Positions 11,556 to 24,275 of a DNA stretch of 43,924 bases are shown here, in pieces. The position numbers and the translations under genes are program-made. The first letter of the stretch is position 1; every line of letters starts with the position of its first letter. The notes under the pieces were generated by a model, which saw only the letters and a list, made by a program, of their open reading frames with translations, made no database searches and was not told where the DNA came from. Source of the DNA: Boletus sp. NGJ (lineage: Eukaryota; Basidiomycota; Agaricomycetes; Boletales; Boletaceae); contig JAGTXK010000092.1 of the NCBI GenBank assembly GCA_019096195.1, positions 1 to 43,924 of the forward strand, given 5' to 3'.

Positions 11556-14500
11556 TCAATTTACCCAGGCTCTCGCGCTCTGGAATAACCTGAACCACGG
11601 ACCCACGCCATTCCAAGCATCCGAGATTGAAGGTGGGTACCAGCTATTACTCTCTAGAGTGGTTGCCCGTTCAGGGTGAGGCATCAGTGCAAGAACCCTC
11701 CCGTCCGGCGTCTGTACCCCAGCAATGCCATCAATGCCACCGTTTGGGTTCATGGGATACACTTCGGTCGGCAATCCCTCAGAATCCACAAATTGGGTGG
11801 CGACGAGACCTGCAGTCCACAAGGCCTGGAGCTGCGGGTCGCCTTTGGCGAATGAGACCCGCCCCTCTCCGTGCGCGACGGGGACAGGGAGTTTGGAGCC
11901 GACCATGTCGCGGAGGAACACAGAACGCTGTGTAACGTCGCTTTGCGAGATCCGGACCACGCAAACCCGTGCTTCGAATCGCTCGCTGGCGTTCTGCTTG
12001 AAATCGGGCCAGTTCGCCGCACCAGGTATCAGGTCACGGAGATGGCTGAGGAATTGACATCCATTACACACGCCAAGTGTGAACGTGCCATCGTTCTCGA
12101 AGAACTGTTGGAACTCTCTTCTGGCGAGTTCGTTAAGGCGAACTGAATGAGCCCAGCCTTTTCCGGCCCCAAGGACATCACCATAAGAGAAACCACCGCA
12201 AGCGGCTAGCCCACGGAAGCCGGTTAAAGAGACTTTTCCGCTGAGGAGGTCGGTCATGTGTACGTCAACGGCGTCGAAGCCGGCTGCGGTGAATGCCCAA
12301 GCCATTTCGACATGGCCATTGACACCCTGCTCTCGCAGAATGGCAACTTTGGGGCGATACGTCAGATCGCGGAAAGGGGACGTGTTGTATAAGAAGGTTA
12401 GCTCGTAGTATATGCCCCTGTAGCTTGGATCGCTTATGAGGTTGAATTCCTGTTTCGCAACGGTAGCGTTATCGCGAAGGCTCTGCATCCTGAACGATGT
12501 CTCGGACCATATTTCCTGAAGCTGTCCTCGAGTTTTGGAGAATAGTATGCTAGAGTTTTCCCTGATAACGAAAGTCTGGTTGGTGGGATCTTCGTTCACG
12601 CTACCGATCTCGAAGACTGAAGTGACGGGGAAACCTGCACTGGCGAACGTAGACTTGAATTCGTCAACTGTGTGCTTACGCACTTGGATGACAGCACCAA
12701 GCTCCTCGTTGAACAGCGTCGCAATGGCGTCTCCAGAAGGACCTAATGGGTCAAGTATGATGTCTGCGCCGGCTCGACCCGCGAAGGTCATCTCAACCAG
12801 GGTAGCAAACAAACCACCGTCAGAACGATCATGATAAGCAAGGACCAAGCCTGTTTTTCTGGCGACCTGGCAGCCGTAGAAGAAGGCTTTGAGCACGGAA
12901 GGATCAACAACGTCAGGTGCCTCCGATCCGATCTCCCTGAACACTTGCGCCAGCGCCGATCCACCCATGCGCTTCTTCCCTCCCGCAAGGTCGAAAAATA
13001 TAAGGACAGTCGGCTCGCCAACATGCGTGCGGAGTTGTGGCGTCCAAGTTGTGGAAATGTCATCCACAGGTGCGAATGCAGTCACAATGAGTGACAAAGG
13101 TGCACTAACTTCTCGTTGTTCATCCCCTTGCTTCCACTTCATTGACATGGACATCGAGTCTTTGCCGACCGGTACACCAACTCCGAGTGCAGGGCAGAGA
13201 TCCAAACCCACAGCGGTGACGGCCTCGTACAATGCTGCGCCTTCACCCTCCTTTGACGCAGCGCACATCCAGTTAGCGCTTAGCTTGACGAGGGAGATGT
13301 CCGAGATGGAAGCTGCAACGATGTTGGTCAAAGACTCGGCGATTGCCATGCGTGCGGATGCAGCAGGGCTGAGGAGCGCCACGGGAGTTCTCTCGCCCAT
13401 CGCCATGGCTTCTCCGGCGAGGATGTCAAAACCGAAGGAAGAGCGGGTGACGGCAACATCAGCAACAGGGACTTGCCAAGGGCCCACCATTTGGTCGCGC
13501 GTAACTAAACCGGTGATGGACCTATCTCCGATAGTGATTAGGAAGGACTTCGAACCAACGGAAGGAAGGCGAAGCACGCGGTCGACTGCAACTGAGATAG
13601 GATTGGTCATGTTGGGGAGGTAGGTGGACAGGGATGTATCAAAGTTGTTGAATGCAATTTTTCGCGTTTTGTCCTTCCGGGACATACGGGGTGGCTTGCC
13701 AAAAAGGGTGGACATTTTCAGATTGATAACATCCTGGCGAAGGAGGCGGTCGGTGACGATCAGTTCTTCCTCCTCGGTAGCGCGACCAACGACGGCGAAC
13801 GGGCACCGTTCTCGTTTCGCAATCGCATCGAAATCACCGGCCTTCTCCGCGGAGATGGCAAGTACGTATCGCTCCTGACTCTCATTGCACCAGATCTCCA
13901 TCGGCGACATGGAGCTATCTGCAACGAGGATGTCTCGTATCTCAAATGTCGCTCCGAGCCCGGAATCATGCACCAATTCGGGCAGGGCATTGGATAGTCC
14001 GCCGGCCCCGACATCGTGGATGCTCTGAATTGGGTTCCCGTCTCCCAGACCTATACATGCGTCAATAACCTGCTGGCACCGTCTCTGCATTTCTGCATTG
14101 TCTCGTTGCACAGATGCAAAATCAAGCTCTGCCGAACTAGCACCGGAGACCTGGCTAGACGCAGCTCCGCCTCCTAGACCAATTAGCATTCCAGGTCCTC
14201 CTAACACGATTATCTTCGCGCCAGGCTCGATGGCCGATTTCTTCGCGAAGCGTGAGAGTACGTTTCCGTAACCGCCAGCAATCATGATAGGTTTGTGGTA
14301 CCCCCTGATTTCCTTCGCCCCATCCTCCGATGCGGGCACAGACTCCGAGAACGTGCGGAAATACCCGGCAAGGGCTGGTCGTCCAAACTCATTGTTGAAT
14401 GTACTCGCACCCAGAGGACCATCAATCATGATTTCCAGGGCCGATGCGATGTGGGATGGCCGACCAAAGTCAGTTTCCCATGGCTGCTCATAGCCCGGAA

Positions 14501-15629
14501 TACGGAGGTTGGACACAGTGAAGCCGACCAAGCCAGCTTTGGGCTTGGACCCTCGGCCGACGGAGCCTTCATCGCGGATTTCCCCACCGGAACCTGTTGC
14601 CGCTCCTGAGTATGGAGAAACTGCTGTAGGGTGATTGTGGGTCTCGACTTTGATGAGGATGGGATTAGGCTCGAATTTTTCCGAGGTATAAACTTGTGTT
14701 TCTTTGGATTGTTGGGCCCAGAGTCCAAATATAGGGATGGTTGAACCACCGAGGACAGCGGCGTTGTCGGAGTAGGCAGAGATAGCCTTGTTAATGCACT
14801 TCTCTTCGGTATTCCTAATCATTTGGAAAAGTGATTTGTCGCGGGGGATTTCATCGATGGTCCAAGTAGCATTGAAAATCTTGTGCCTGCAGTGCTCCGA
14901 ATTAACCTGAGCGAACATAAAGAGCTCTGCATCAGTGGGGTTGCGGTTGATCGGAGAGCCCCCAGCAACAAAAGCATCGATTAAATAATCGATTTCATCG
15001 GATGCGAGGGCAAGGCCCAGTGCTTTGTTAGCTGCATAGAGACGTTCACTGGCAGCAGCAGCATCCACTGCTTCATCAGCTTGGCTTGTCAGCTCGACTA
15101 TCCTCAAAGGGCTGGAACTTTGATGCTTAAGTATCACGTCTTCATGAGGTATGGAGAGTTGGATTGATTGCGTCATGCGGTCATGGAGTAGATGTGAAAA
15201 TTGGGAAACCACCGTGTCGTCTAGCGTCTTGCCCTGTTTCAGATGAAAAACGTATGCGATGCCTCGTTCGATTCTCTCGACGTGCTCTCCGAGATTGCAG
15301 ATGGCTGCGATATCTGTTGCTTTACTGCTCCATGGGGATATAGAGCCTGCTCTCGGGATGACATAGGCAGTGTTTCGATCGCTTTGGAGGTCGTCAAGCG
15401 TGCTGGGTAACTGGACATTGTTCCCGTAATCAAGAAGAGCAACGAGTAATTGCCTGTGAGACGAATGACTTTTTCTGAGCTCCTGCTGGAGCATCCGCGT
15501 CCGACATTGCACGAGATGAATGAAAACAGCGTCTACAGACAGGATGTCGCCATTTATAATCTGGATGTCATGCAGAAGGATCTGACGCTTTGTTTCTGTG
15601 AGTGCGGAGGACCCATACAAAATGAACAT
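11556..15629 (-). CDS. ADE6: Phosphoribosylformylglycinamidine synthase (FGAM synthase)
   Basis: Step 4 of de novo purine synthesis: FGAR + glutamine + ATP to FGAM, in the cytosol. One uninterrupted reading frame of 1357 codons, the size of the yeast and bacterial large PurL. It has an N-terminal PurS-like part ([13 protein letters not shown]), the synthetase core ([92 protein letters not shown]) and a C-terminal class I glutaminase. The glutaminase shows GVCNGCQFL with catalytic Cys about 1188 and PHPERA with His about 1318 and Glu about 1320. The start at 15629 fits the family's short N-terminus. It is intronless, in strong contrast to its neighbours. It shares a 170-base divergent promoter with ORC1. 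Confidence 0.97.
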   Translation of the reverse strand: MFILYGSSALTETKRQILLHDIQIINGDILSVDAVFIHLVQCRTRMLQQELRKSHSSHRQLLVALLDYGNNVQLPSTLDDLQSDRNTAYVIPRAGSISPWSSKATDIAAICNLGEHVERIERGIAYVFHLKQGKTLDDTVVSQFSHLLHDRMTQSIQLSIPHEDVILKHQSSSPLRIVELTSQADEAVDAAAASERLYAANKALGLALASDEIDYLIDAFVAGGSPINRNPTDAELFMFAQVNSEHCRHKIFNATWTIDEIPRDKSLFQMIRNTEEKCINKAISAYSDNAAVLGGSTIPIFGLWAQQSKETQVYTSEKFEPNPILIKVETHNHPTAVSPYSGAATGSGGEIRDEGSVGRGSKPKAGLVGFTVSNLRIPGYEQPWETDFGRPSHIASALEIMIDGPLGASTFNNEFGRPALAGYFRTFSESVPASEDGAKEIRGYHKPIMIAGGYGNVLSRFAKKSAIEPGAKIIVLGGPGMLIGLGGGAASSQVSGASSAELDFASVQRDNAEMQRRCQQVIDACIGLGDGNPIQSIHDVGAGGLSNALPELVHDSGLGATFEIRDILVADSSMSPMEIWCNESQERYVLAISAEKAGDFDAIAKRERCPFAVVGRATEEEELIVTDRLLRQDVINLKMSTLFGKPPRMSRKDKTRKIAFNNFDTSLSTYLPNMTNPISVAVDRVLRLPSVGSKSFLITIGDRSITGLVTRDQMVGPWQVPVADVAVTRSSFGFDILAGEAMAMGERTPVALLSPAASARMAIAESLTNIVAASISDISLVKLSANWMCAASKEGEGAALYEAVTAVGLDLCPALGVGVPVGKDSMSMSMKWKQGDEQREVSAPLSLIVTAFAPVDDISTTWTPQLRTHVGEPTVLIFFDLAGGKKRMGGSALAQVFREIGSEAPDVVDPSVLKAFFYGCQVARKTGLVLAYHDRSDGGLFATLVEMTFAGRAGADIILDPLGPSGDAIATLFNEELGAVIQVRKHTVDEFKSTFASAGFPVTSVFEIGSVNEDPTNQTFVIRENSSILFSKTRGQLQEIWSETSFRMQSLRDNATVAKQEFNLISDPSYRGIYYELTFLYNTSPFRDLTYRPKVAILREQGVNGHVEMAWAFTAAGFDAVDVHMTDLLSGKVSLTGFRGLAACGGFSYGDVLGAGKGWAHSVRLNELARREFQQFFENDGTFTLGVCNGCQFLSHLRDLIPGAANWPDFKQNASERFEARVCVVRISQSDVTQRSVFLRDMVGSKLPVPVAHGEGRVSFAKGDPQLQALWTAGLVATQFVDSEGLPTEVYPMNPNGGIDGIAGVQTPDGRVLALMPHPERATTLESNSWYPPSISDAWNGVGPWFRLFQSARAWVN

Positions 15630-15799
15630 GACTGTCTGCGAACGAGTTCACGGGAAAGCGTTGAGTGATCGGCAGAGATGCTCACCAGGGAGTGGTGGTA
15701 TCAGACGATGGAGGGTTCCGCCGAGTCCGAACTTATCCAATCAATTATGAAAACGCGTGACAGACGCGTCGGTCACGCACTTGAACAGTAACATTCACA
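15630..15799. promoter_or_regulatory. Divergent ADE6/ORC1 promoter with twin MCB boxes
   Basis: The whole space between the ADE6 and ORC1 start codons is 170 bases. Two perfect ACGCGT hexamers sit at 15753-15758 and 15764-15769. Their start-to-start spacing is 11 bases, about one helical turn. A CCAAT pentamer is at 15737-15741. ACGCGT is the MBF core site and CCAAT the Hap/NF-Y core. The sites are seen; cell-cycle control of both genes from one cluster is inferred. No clear TATA box was seen. Confidence 0.6.
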
Positions 15800-18552
15800 A
15801 TGTCTACCCAGCTAACGCCTTCGCGTCGCTCGAAACGCTACCAGCAACTCGTCACTCCCGTGCACCCCAACGCATGGGCCGACAAGTCCACGTCCTGGTC
15901 GTCCGAACCGTTCTACGTCAGACCCTCCGTTCCACAAGACTACCAGGCCCTTGCAGAGGATGAGAATTGGAAGCCCTCAGCCAACATGCAGACCGTGTTT
16001 TACCGCTCGTTTACTCGCTCGACGTCGCTTCGGCCACCGTCCCTCAAAGGAAAGCCACGGTCCTCAAGATCCGACGCGAGTACTCGGGAGGCATTCGCAA
16101 TCGGGGATACAGTATGCGTTTCAACAGGTACTGCGAGGTATGATAGCATCGGGGTCATCACATCTATGTGGGAGCTCAGGGCGGACGAGTCGGAAGGAGC
16201 TCAGGCCAACATGTTCATCCGGATACATTGGTTTCAAAGACCAATCGAACTTCCTCGCGTGCGTCCGCGAAGGGAGCACACCGAGGTAAGTCGTTGAGTA
16301 GTATATTTTTTAGCCAATTCAAACCACGCCAAAAGAACGAAGTGTACTTCACCCTTGACACGGAAGCAATCTTGCCACCCTCGAATGTCGCCCGCCACTG
16401 CACCGTAACCGACCTACCCCCAGAGGAAAACTTTAGTAGAGTCGCGTCCTCTACGCATTCACGTTCAGTAAATTTCAGACAAAACGATGTCACGCTGTTC
16501 TACTGTCGCTTCGCCCTCGACTCTAGGAAAGGGCTCTACTACGATTTTGCCTGGTGTCATCATAAGCAGCGCGCGCTCTCCGAGTCAGACGAAGAACAGA
16601 CTAGTGGAAGATCCTGGAACGTTCCCGTAGAGTCTTCAAGACAGAAGACTACCCGGGCTCAGAAGCGCTCAAGACTGAAGGGGATTATTGAGGCGGACGA
16701 GTCATTAACACGAGAAACGGATACTGACTACGAGTACCAAAAACCTGTGGACAGTGATGATGACGAACTCCCCGTCCCAGCTACCGATCTCGGTTCTGTG
16801 CCCGATGCTCACAGTGAAGCGCTCGAGGATGATGTCCCAAAGACACCATCTCGGAAACGTAAACGCACAGTTAGCACCCCATCCAAGTCTACACCTCAAA
16901 AATCTCGCTCGAACAAGCTGGCTGCACCAACCCCTCATTCTAAAGCTGCCATCCAGAAGAGAAGTAATCGCAAAATAGCAGTCGTGCGCGTCCCCGCTCC
17001 AGACCTGACACGAGAACATTATAAGCAACTACACAAGTTACCCTCAAGACGCGTGGTTGAGAGCCATGCATGTTCTACACGTAGCTGCACGCCCAGACAT
17101 TCTACCTTGCCGAGGAGAAGAATACAACCGTGTTTTGCGTACGGTAGAAGAACTTCTCGAGGAAGGGAGCGGAGGATGTGTTTGTGGGTGTTTCGATTCC
17201 TGTTCTGGGGCTTCTAACTGTAGGCTTTCTTAGATATCTCAGGAGTGCCTGGAACTGGAAAAACGGCCACTGTACATGCTGTTGTACGCGAACTTAAGCG
17301 CATGGCAGAGAATGCGGTGCGTCCCGTATCATTCATAAGCGGCTGTTGCTTATAGCGTTGTGCAGGAAATGATCCCATTCACATACGTCGAGATTAATGG
17401 GCTCAGAATTCCTGAACCACCGGCAGCCTACAACCTCCTTTGGGAAACGATCTCCGGTCACGATGTCTCCACGGAGGGTCATCTCAAGGTCAGTTCAAAG
17501 GAAGCTCTAAAACGGCTCAGCAATCACTTCAGTGCTGGTGTTAGAGCAGGTCCCGGTGGTCATGCATGGTTAGTAGCATTCTCAATTGACGGCGTCAGTA
17601 ATTAATGATCTGTACTTGGCTTGCTAGTGTCGTATTAATGGATGAACTGGACCAATTGGTCACGACAAAACAAGACGTTGTCTATAACTTTTTTAATTGG
17701 CCCACTCTAGCCGGGTCAAAGCTCGTTGTGCTTGCGGTCGCGAATACGATGGACCTTCCAGAAAGGGTTATGAGCGGACGCGTTCGCAGTCGATTGGGTA
17801 AGAGAACAGTGATGACAATCTTCCGGAATGATTTAACCACGATATAAAGGTATGACCCGAATAAATTTCCAACCATACACAACCCCCCAACTCCAGGAAA
17901 TTGTCCACGCACGTCTCCTCGCTTCCAAAGAAAATCTTCCGTCTCGACATCAACACGATGTCGTTACTGCTGATGGCGTCAAGTTTGCTTCCATGAAAGT
18001 GTCCTCTATTTCTGGTGACGCTCGCCGCGTTTTGGACATCTGCAGACGTGCCGTCGAACTTGTACATCCAAAGGGAAAGACTGCGGGTGCGGAAGACGTG
18101 ATGGAGGTCATCAAAGTGATGCAAAATAGCCCAACGGCCGCATTCTTGAAGGAGCTAAGTCTACACGAAAGAATTATGCTAGCTGCGCTGGTGAAGTGCA
18201 TGAAGAGGGAGGGTGTAGAAGAAATCAAATGGGGAGAGGTTAGTTTTTTGGACAAATCGCTTCGCGACGTGACCTTTGGGTTGTTCGACAGGTTGAACGC
18301 CAGCACCTGATCTATGTGGAAAGCCTTGGAGAAGGGGTGTCCACCCGTGCACCCACGCTCGGCGAACTCACCTTCGTCCTGGACTCCCTTCTTGCATCGC
18401 GGGCGATGCTCATGGAGGATGGGTTTACAGCGGCACGGAAACCGGTAGGCGAGCGGAAGGTTATCCTTAATTTGGAGCAGGCCGAAGTAGAGAGAATTCT
18501 TGGAGATGTCGGTGGACCTTTATGGAGGAGTATGTTCGGCGCGGACGCATAG
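15800..18552 (+). CDS. ORC1: Origin recognition complex subunit 1, with a one-base frameshift
   Basis: ORC1, the AAA+ ATPase that loads the replicative helicase at origins. Exons: 15800..16285, 16336..17183, 17234..17316, 17366..17568, 17628..17797, 17850..18238 and 18292..18552. About 812 residues if the frame is continuous. An N-terminal BAH domain ([20 protein letters not shown] ... [11 protein letters not shown] ... [14 protein letters not shown]) leads into a basic disordered linker with RKRKR. Then come AAA+ Walker A GVPGTGKT (about 448-455), Walker B VVLMDELD and a winged-helix C-terminus ([11 protein letters not shown]). Between KLPS and the expected D(P/A)WLRAMHVLH the frame shifts by one extra base near 17044-17049. 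Everything downstream is intact in the new frame, so this is either a sequence error or a recent null lesion in an essential gene. Confidence 0.92.
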
Positions 18553-19067
18553 ATGGGGACTGCACTCGGTCCTCGCATCTGAGGACCCTAGTTGTAACAT
18601 TTGAACCCGCACGATGGTACTAAACTCGACCTCGCGTTCCTTCGACTCGCACTCCCGGGCCCAAGAAGTGGCGTAAAGCTATCAGACGCTAACCGGTTAT
18701 TGAACCATTCACTCGCCGGGATGGTCACACGATAGTCGTCGAGATGGCATTGGGCCGCAGCCTCTGGACCAGCAGTTGCTCTATTATGCTCCATCAATAC
18801 GATCCTGCCGTATGCTTGCCTAGAATTGTCTATCCAGCCCTAGTCGGATCATTGGAAGCTTTTAATAATGACTCTAAACTTATATGACACGGAGCCCGTT
18901 TCTCATCGTTGTCATTGAACCCGACTTTGCACACGACTGGTCTTCATTGTCCCGCACTTGAGTGGTGCGGGAAAAGGGCCTGTCATGGTCTTCATGCAGC
19001 CCTTAACTTCAAGTTCAGTGCTCTCACTCCTTCACAGCCCCTCCACCCGAACGCCACAACGGTCGTC
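18553..19067. other. Intergenic space ORC1-SDR with a GC-rich hairpin
   Basis: No coding signal was recognised in these 515 bases. A perfect 7-bp inverted repeat, CCCGCAC at 18951-18957 and GTGCGGG at 18965-18971 with a 7-base loop, lies about 100 bases before the SDR start. It contains everted CCG/CGG triplets of the kind bound by fungal Zn2Cys6 regulators. Binding is a guess. Confidence 0.35.
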
Positions 19068-20393
19068 ATGGGCAAGCTCACCATCTGCTCCTTTATCCGT
19101 GAACAGTGGACGACGATCCCCGTCCCGGACGTCGATATCAACGACAAGTCGATAGTCGTCACTGGGGCAAATGTTGGCCTCGGCTTCGAAGCAGCCGTTC
19201 ACCTTGCAAAACTTAAACCCGAGCGACTCCTTCTTACCACCCGCGACGAGGCCAAGGGCAAGCAAGTCAAGCAAGGCAAGGATCTGTTCGTTGACCTACA
19301 CCATTGCTGACTCGCAGTCTTTGCCACAGATATCGAACAGCGAACCATGATCAATAACGTCCAGGCTTGGCCACTCGAGCTGGATTCTTTTGACTCTGTT
19401 CGCACGTTTGCTGACAGGGTCGAATCGGAGGGCTTCCCGATGAATGCTCTTATTGCCAATGCAGCCATCTCGACCATGACCTACGCGAAGACGCAAGATG
19501 GATGGGAGACCACGTTGGTCCCAAACATGCATGTAGTATGGTACCCCCTGCTGACTCTTGGTTCGTTTGTCAGACTGCAAGTGAACTATCTATCGACGGC
19601 TCTGCTTAGCATTCTGATGCTCCCTCATCTCATCAAATCGACGACCTCATCCAATGCTTCGAGACTTGTCATCGTTTCGAGCGAGGCCCATTTCATGGCC
19701 AGCAAGCTCAAGGGCGCCACTACCTGGCCTAGCATCCTCGGCAAGCTGAACGACGAAGAATACTGCACTGCTTCGTAAGTACCCACTGCCATATACGACA
19801 GCCGGTCCTGATCCACTCGCATAGTGTGATGAGAAGTCGTTACGGACTCTCGAAGCGTGAGTGAAGCCTCGTATGCGCATGTCCATGATGCTAACTTTGT
19901 CCCAAACACAATGAACAAGTACTGGAAGTCATGTTCGTCCGCGAACTCGCATCTCGCTTGCCGAACCCGACGCCTGTCTGTGTGTCAGCGATCAACCCCG
20001 GATTCTGTCATTCCCGCCTCACCCGCTCGATTGAGAGTAACCCGGTCATTAACGTTGTGGTGCGTCTGATGAAGGCGTTGTTGGCACGCACGACTGAGAT
20101 GGGGAGTCGCACGCTTGTACATCCCGCCGTGGGAGTGGGCGAAAGAGTTCGGCACGGACGATACGTGTCCTGTTGCGAGGTCGCTGAGGAGAGTAACTAT
20201 GTTTTGAGTGAAGAGGGAAAGGAGATCTCGAGACGTTTATGGGTAAGTGCATCTTCGGTTTCACTGATTTTGCGGAACGAGTTTGGCTGACGCATGTATT
20301 CTTGCTTGCCTGAAGACGGAGACAGTTGAGATTCTGGGAAAGATCGATCCGAGAGTGGATCAGGTTATTTCAGAGCATCTGTTGGCTCGCTGA
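19068..20393 (+). CDS. Short-chain dehydrogenase/reductase (SDR)
   Basis: NAD(P)-dependent oxidoreductase with a Rossmann fold, 341 residues. Exons: 19068..19275, 19330..19513, 19574..19774, 19825..19856, 19920..20242 and 20316..20393. The cofactor motif TGANVGLG is at 32-39, NAA is in LIANAAIS, the catalytic Ser lies in VIVSSEAHF and the YxxxK motif is Y204-GLS-K208. Then comes INPGFCHS. The first intron fits only with a GC donor (GCAAGG), giving KGKQVKQDIEQRT. An alternative GC site 18 bases earlier is also possible. The WETTL|QVNYL junction uses donor GTTGGT. It resembles the large fungal retinol-dehydrogenase-like SDR group; the substrate cannot be read from sequence. Confidence 0.88.
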
Positions 20394-20760
20394 ACTTTCT
20401 AGGATGGAGGATGTGTATGTTCCAACGTTGTCGTATGTATCCATTCCAGATATATCCCAAGGCCCTGAATTTCACAGCATCGGGAGTCACTGAAAATACA
20501 AGCAGCAAAGTGGTGAACAAATTGGATTTACGCTGAATCCACCCGACTACCAGCGGAGTACGTGTAAGTAGAACGAACGAGCTATCCACTATAGATACAT
20601 CAGTGGTCAAGTGCTTGGAGGCGTGTATGTGAATGTGCAGGCTAACAAATATACTACTTAGTGAACGTTAGTGATTAGCGTCAACGATAAAGTAAGTGGG
20701 TTGTCCTGATGTTGAAACTAATGGAGGTGAGACGATGACGCGCAGCGAGCATTGCAAAAG
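20394..20760. other. Convergent intergenic space, nothing recognised
   Basis: The 3' ends of the SDR and PRM1 genes face each other across 367 bases. I see no gene, RNA or repeat here; it is probably 3' UTR sequence. Confidence 0.5.
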
Positions 20761-23700
20761 TTATAAGGCAAAGCCGGTAAAAGGATTCGTGATTCTTTTC
20801 GTCTTTGCGGGGTTCATGATGCTGGCATCGTCATCGAAAGGCGTAGCAAACGGATCAACCGGCTCGCCTGGAGATTGTACATGCATATTCGTAAGAAGCC
20901 GTGAAGTGGACCTGGTAGACTCATGTCGACTGATGAGACCCACTAACGGTGGGGTGACTAGAGCGGGAACGGTTGACGAACGCTTACGTCTCTCTTGTGA
21001 AGAGGCTGCGTCAGAGAGAGAAGCGAGGTACGTGGGACGGAGCGCGAGACGGACGGGTTTCGGAGATGCTGGACGCTCCTCAAAGGCGTTATGGAGCGGC
21101 ATGGCCAGGGGACCGTGCTCTGGGGGAGTAGAACCGACGTCCGTAGGGACATTGGCGTTCCGCGAACGGCCCGGAGGTGGCGGGGGAATAGTGAGAGGAA
21201 TCGCTTTCTTCGGAGGAATGCTTCTCATCCAAGGGAGCGTGGGAGGCACTGGCGAAGCCGACCAGGCCGATGGAGGCCCTTCATACGCAGGGGAAGGAGG
21301 CATGCTGTCGATTTTCGGGAAGTCTCTCGGCGTAATCGTTGAGGCTTGTTCAACCGAGACCGTCAGCTGTGGATGAGGAGCACGAGAGCCTGAGGCGGGC
21401 CTGTTGACTACAAACTCCGACACAGGTTGAACACTACCCTTCTTCGAGAACAACCTAGTCACAGGCTTGAACCAGACGGACTTTGGCTTGCTCTCTGATC
21501 CTTCAGAAGTTTCCAACACCTTTTCGTCATCCTTCTTGCCAAAATTCATCAGTTCCATATGACGACTGACAACAGAGCGGAGCCCAGACGCCTCAGGCTG
21601 CTTGTTATTTGCGTCCTCGCGGAAGATGTCCGAGCTCTTCCCGAAGGTAGGCTCTAGTGACTTGAGGGGATGATTGGGCGGGGGAGGAGGGTGGTTTGGC
21701 CAGCGGAAGAGGTTGATGCTGAAAGGCGACGAACAGGCCTCAGGGAGCGGCGTGAACGAGCGCAAGGGAGGATCGGGTATACTTGGGCCCTTCTCGGTAT
21801 CCCCTACATGAGGTACGGGTGCTCCCCCTTTGAATGGCGTGACGAATCCCTCGAGGCCATCTCGCTGCTCCGTCTGCCATTTCCGCTTCTTGTGCGCCTC
21901 CACCCAGTTCTTGGCATATGAATGCCAAAACACGATGACGAGGCCCATCAACACAACCACCCCCCATAAACCTATGAAGATACTGAACATCAATCGTTCT
22001 TTCTTCAACGAGTCAACGTAGGTCGCCACCAGTCTGCCAATGATACCTTGAGAGTTACTTGAACCACTACCAATAGCAGCAGTCGCAATGGGCTGTGTGA
22101 TCTCATCGACGTTGGTAGGTGAGAGAATAAGGACAGTCTCATTGACCTGGGGAAGATTGACGTTGAGATTTTGGTTCAAAAAAGTGAGTGCCTGCTCGAT
22201 GGCGTCGACTTTGGAACCAATCAAGCACTTGATGAAATCCTGCGTGGGCGTTTCAAGAATCGTCCCGTTGAAGACAGTGCCTACGAGATTTTGAACGTCG
22301 GTGTAGAAGTTGTTGAGCGTGGTATTGAGCGTGGTGGTGGTACCATTCACCCAGCCGAAAAGGCCATTGTTGATCGTGGACTGAACAGTCTCGACCTTGA
22401 TGTTAATTCCGCTGGCGTACACTGAAGACTGGTTGTACATGCTGTTATTCATCTGCGTCGCGATTGTATTTGAAAGGTCTTGCACACTCGCGGTAACTTG
22501 AGAGGCATACTGGGCTTCAAGAGGACCAACCGCCATGAGTTGAATTTGGACGGAGAGCAATCCAAAAAAGCCAATGAGAAAACAGGCAAGCGCGGGAGGG
22601 TGAAAGATATAGTGGAGAAACCATCGAAGGTGGATGTGTTGAGAAGGCGTGAAGCGGAGCCGAGTGGCCAGCGCATAAGCGATGCGGGTAAGCAGTGGAT
22701 GTTGTGCATCAGCTTGAAGCATGAGGAGATTGTGATCAGTGAGCATTACAGACGGTGTAGTCTCGGAAGAAGTAGCATGATAAATTGTTGGATCAGACAT
22801 CCAGGCCTGACGCGTAAACTGCAGCTGGAGCATAAGATAACGCCACTTGAACCACTCAAAGACGAAATGACCAGCGAGGAGCAGGAAGAGGACTGCGATC
22901 AAAATGATTGTACCGATCTTCGTGATCTGGAGGAGATCGTTCCCGAGATTGTCGATAGAGGAAGTATCGAGGTTGCTGCAGAAGGAAACGGTGTTTTGTT
23001 CTGGCACGGGAAGCAACGTAGGATCGAGGGTAAGGCCGAGGAATGTATTGTTGATGTCAGCCTTGACAGCCTCGAACGGCGTGTCTACCCTGATAGACGT
23101 AAGAGAGTATTCGATACTGAAAATGAGCGGCTCACAGATCCGCAATGGTATTCTTGATGGATGATACAGTGGGTAGCGAGTTATTGAGCTGGGTCAGAGC
23201 GGTCTCGAAATCGGTAGGGATGGTAATGTTCGAGAGCGCATCAAGACTAGAGATATTGAATTGTGGCGCTTGGATGTTCCCAAAGGGATTGATCGAGTTT
23301 ACAGAATTCACGGCACTCTGAATGGCGGAATTGAGAGAAGTAGCATCGTTCTGGAGACCTGAGACAATGCTGTTCAAAGTGCTTTGCAAGAAAGAGGTGA
23401 TCTAAAGAGATTTGTGAAACTAGCAACTGGCAGTGGCAGAAGACGTACTTCTTGAACTGCGCTGATGAGAAGATCCAATCCGCCAACGACAACAAGCTCC
23501 AAGAAGCACAGAAATGTGGATCGGTAGATGCTGATGAGAAAGTTGATGATTGCCTCCATGCAGGTCAACGCCAAGACAAGAGCTTCGCGAGCACCGTTCA
23601 TAGTTCCATTGACTGCATCTGCGAACTGCTGATTGGTGGCGATGGCCATGTAGCGTGGCATACTTGCAGCGGCAGTTGCAGCCAGTTCGGCAGCCTGACA

Positions 23701-23931
23701 AGCTGCGAGGAGGTTATCCTTTGCATCGGCGACCGATGATTGTGCTTCGTCTGAGGAAAGCTGTAGCCTGAAGATGACGAACAACAAGGAAATCACGGGA
23801 TAAGCCAGCCATGTGAGAGAGAGAATGTGAGGAAGTTGGAGGTATGGTTTGAGCGACGTGGAAGAGGTTCGTAAGTCTGAGTGAGCGTCGTAGCGTGGTG
23901 GCGGAGATGCAAGCCTTGGAGGTGAAAACAT
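20761..23931 (-). CDS. PRM1: Plasma membrane fusion protein Prm1
   Basis: Prm1 is a pheromone-induced multipass protein that stabilises plasma-membrane merger when mating cells or hyphae fuse. Exons: 23931..23449, 23401..23136 and 23089..20761, phases exact, 1025 residues. Hydrophobic segments lie near residues 36-56, 117-155 (long, possibly two), 307-328, about 410-432 and about 620-642. They alternate with extracellular loops rich in Asn-Xaa-Ser/Thr sites. The family signature is seen in [17 protein letters not shown] and [20 protein letters not shown]. The last 350 or so residues form a Pro/Ser-rich cytosolic tail that makes this protein longer than yeast Prm1 (about 660); such tails are plausible in basidiomycetes. 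It is divergent from the P450 gene. Confidence 0.88.
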
Positions 23932-24275
23932 ATGGGGTCGACCTGCGACGTCAAGAGAAAGAAAAAAATGGAGTCGTAGACGGAAAGAAGGAAGGACAAG
24001 CAGGGACCCGATAAGAGTTGGAAATCCATCCTTTGTATGCTCGAATCTTTGTCAAGACGATTTCATTGTTCTTCCACAACAATAACACCTGCCATTTAAA
24101 TTCTAGGATGACATCACGTGCTCTAGACTCCGGCCCACCCCAAGCCGAAGGGCGGCAACTTCACAGTGGCACTTTTGGCACGGGCCCCTACCAAGTAGTA
24201 GAATATTGCGGGTACAAATATAGTTTTTCTCCCTCCCTCTCCCTCTCCATCATAACAGTTTTCTCTCGGAAAATA

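Noticed and set aside
12889-13623. Long plus-strand frame inside ADE6
   Set aside because: It is an antisense shadow of the FGAM synthase core and shows no motif of its own.
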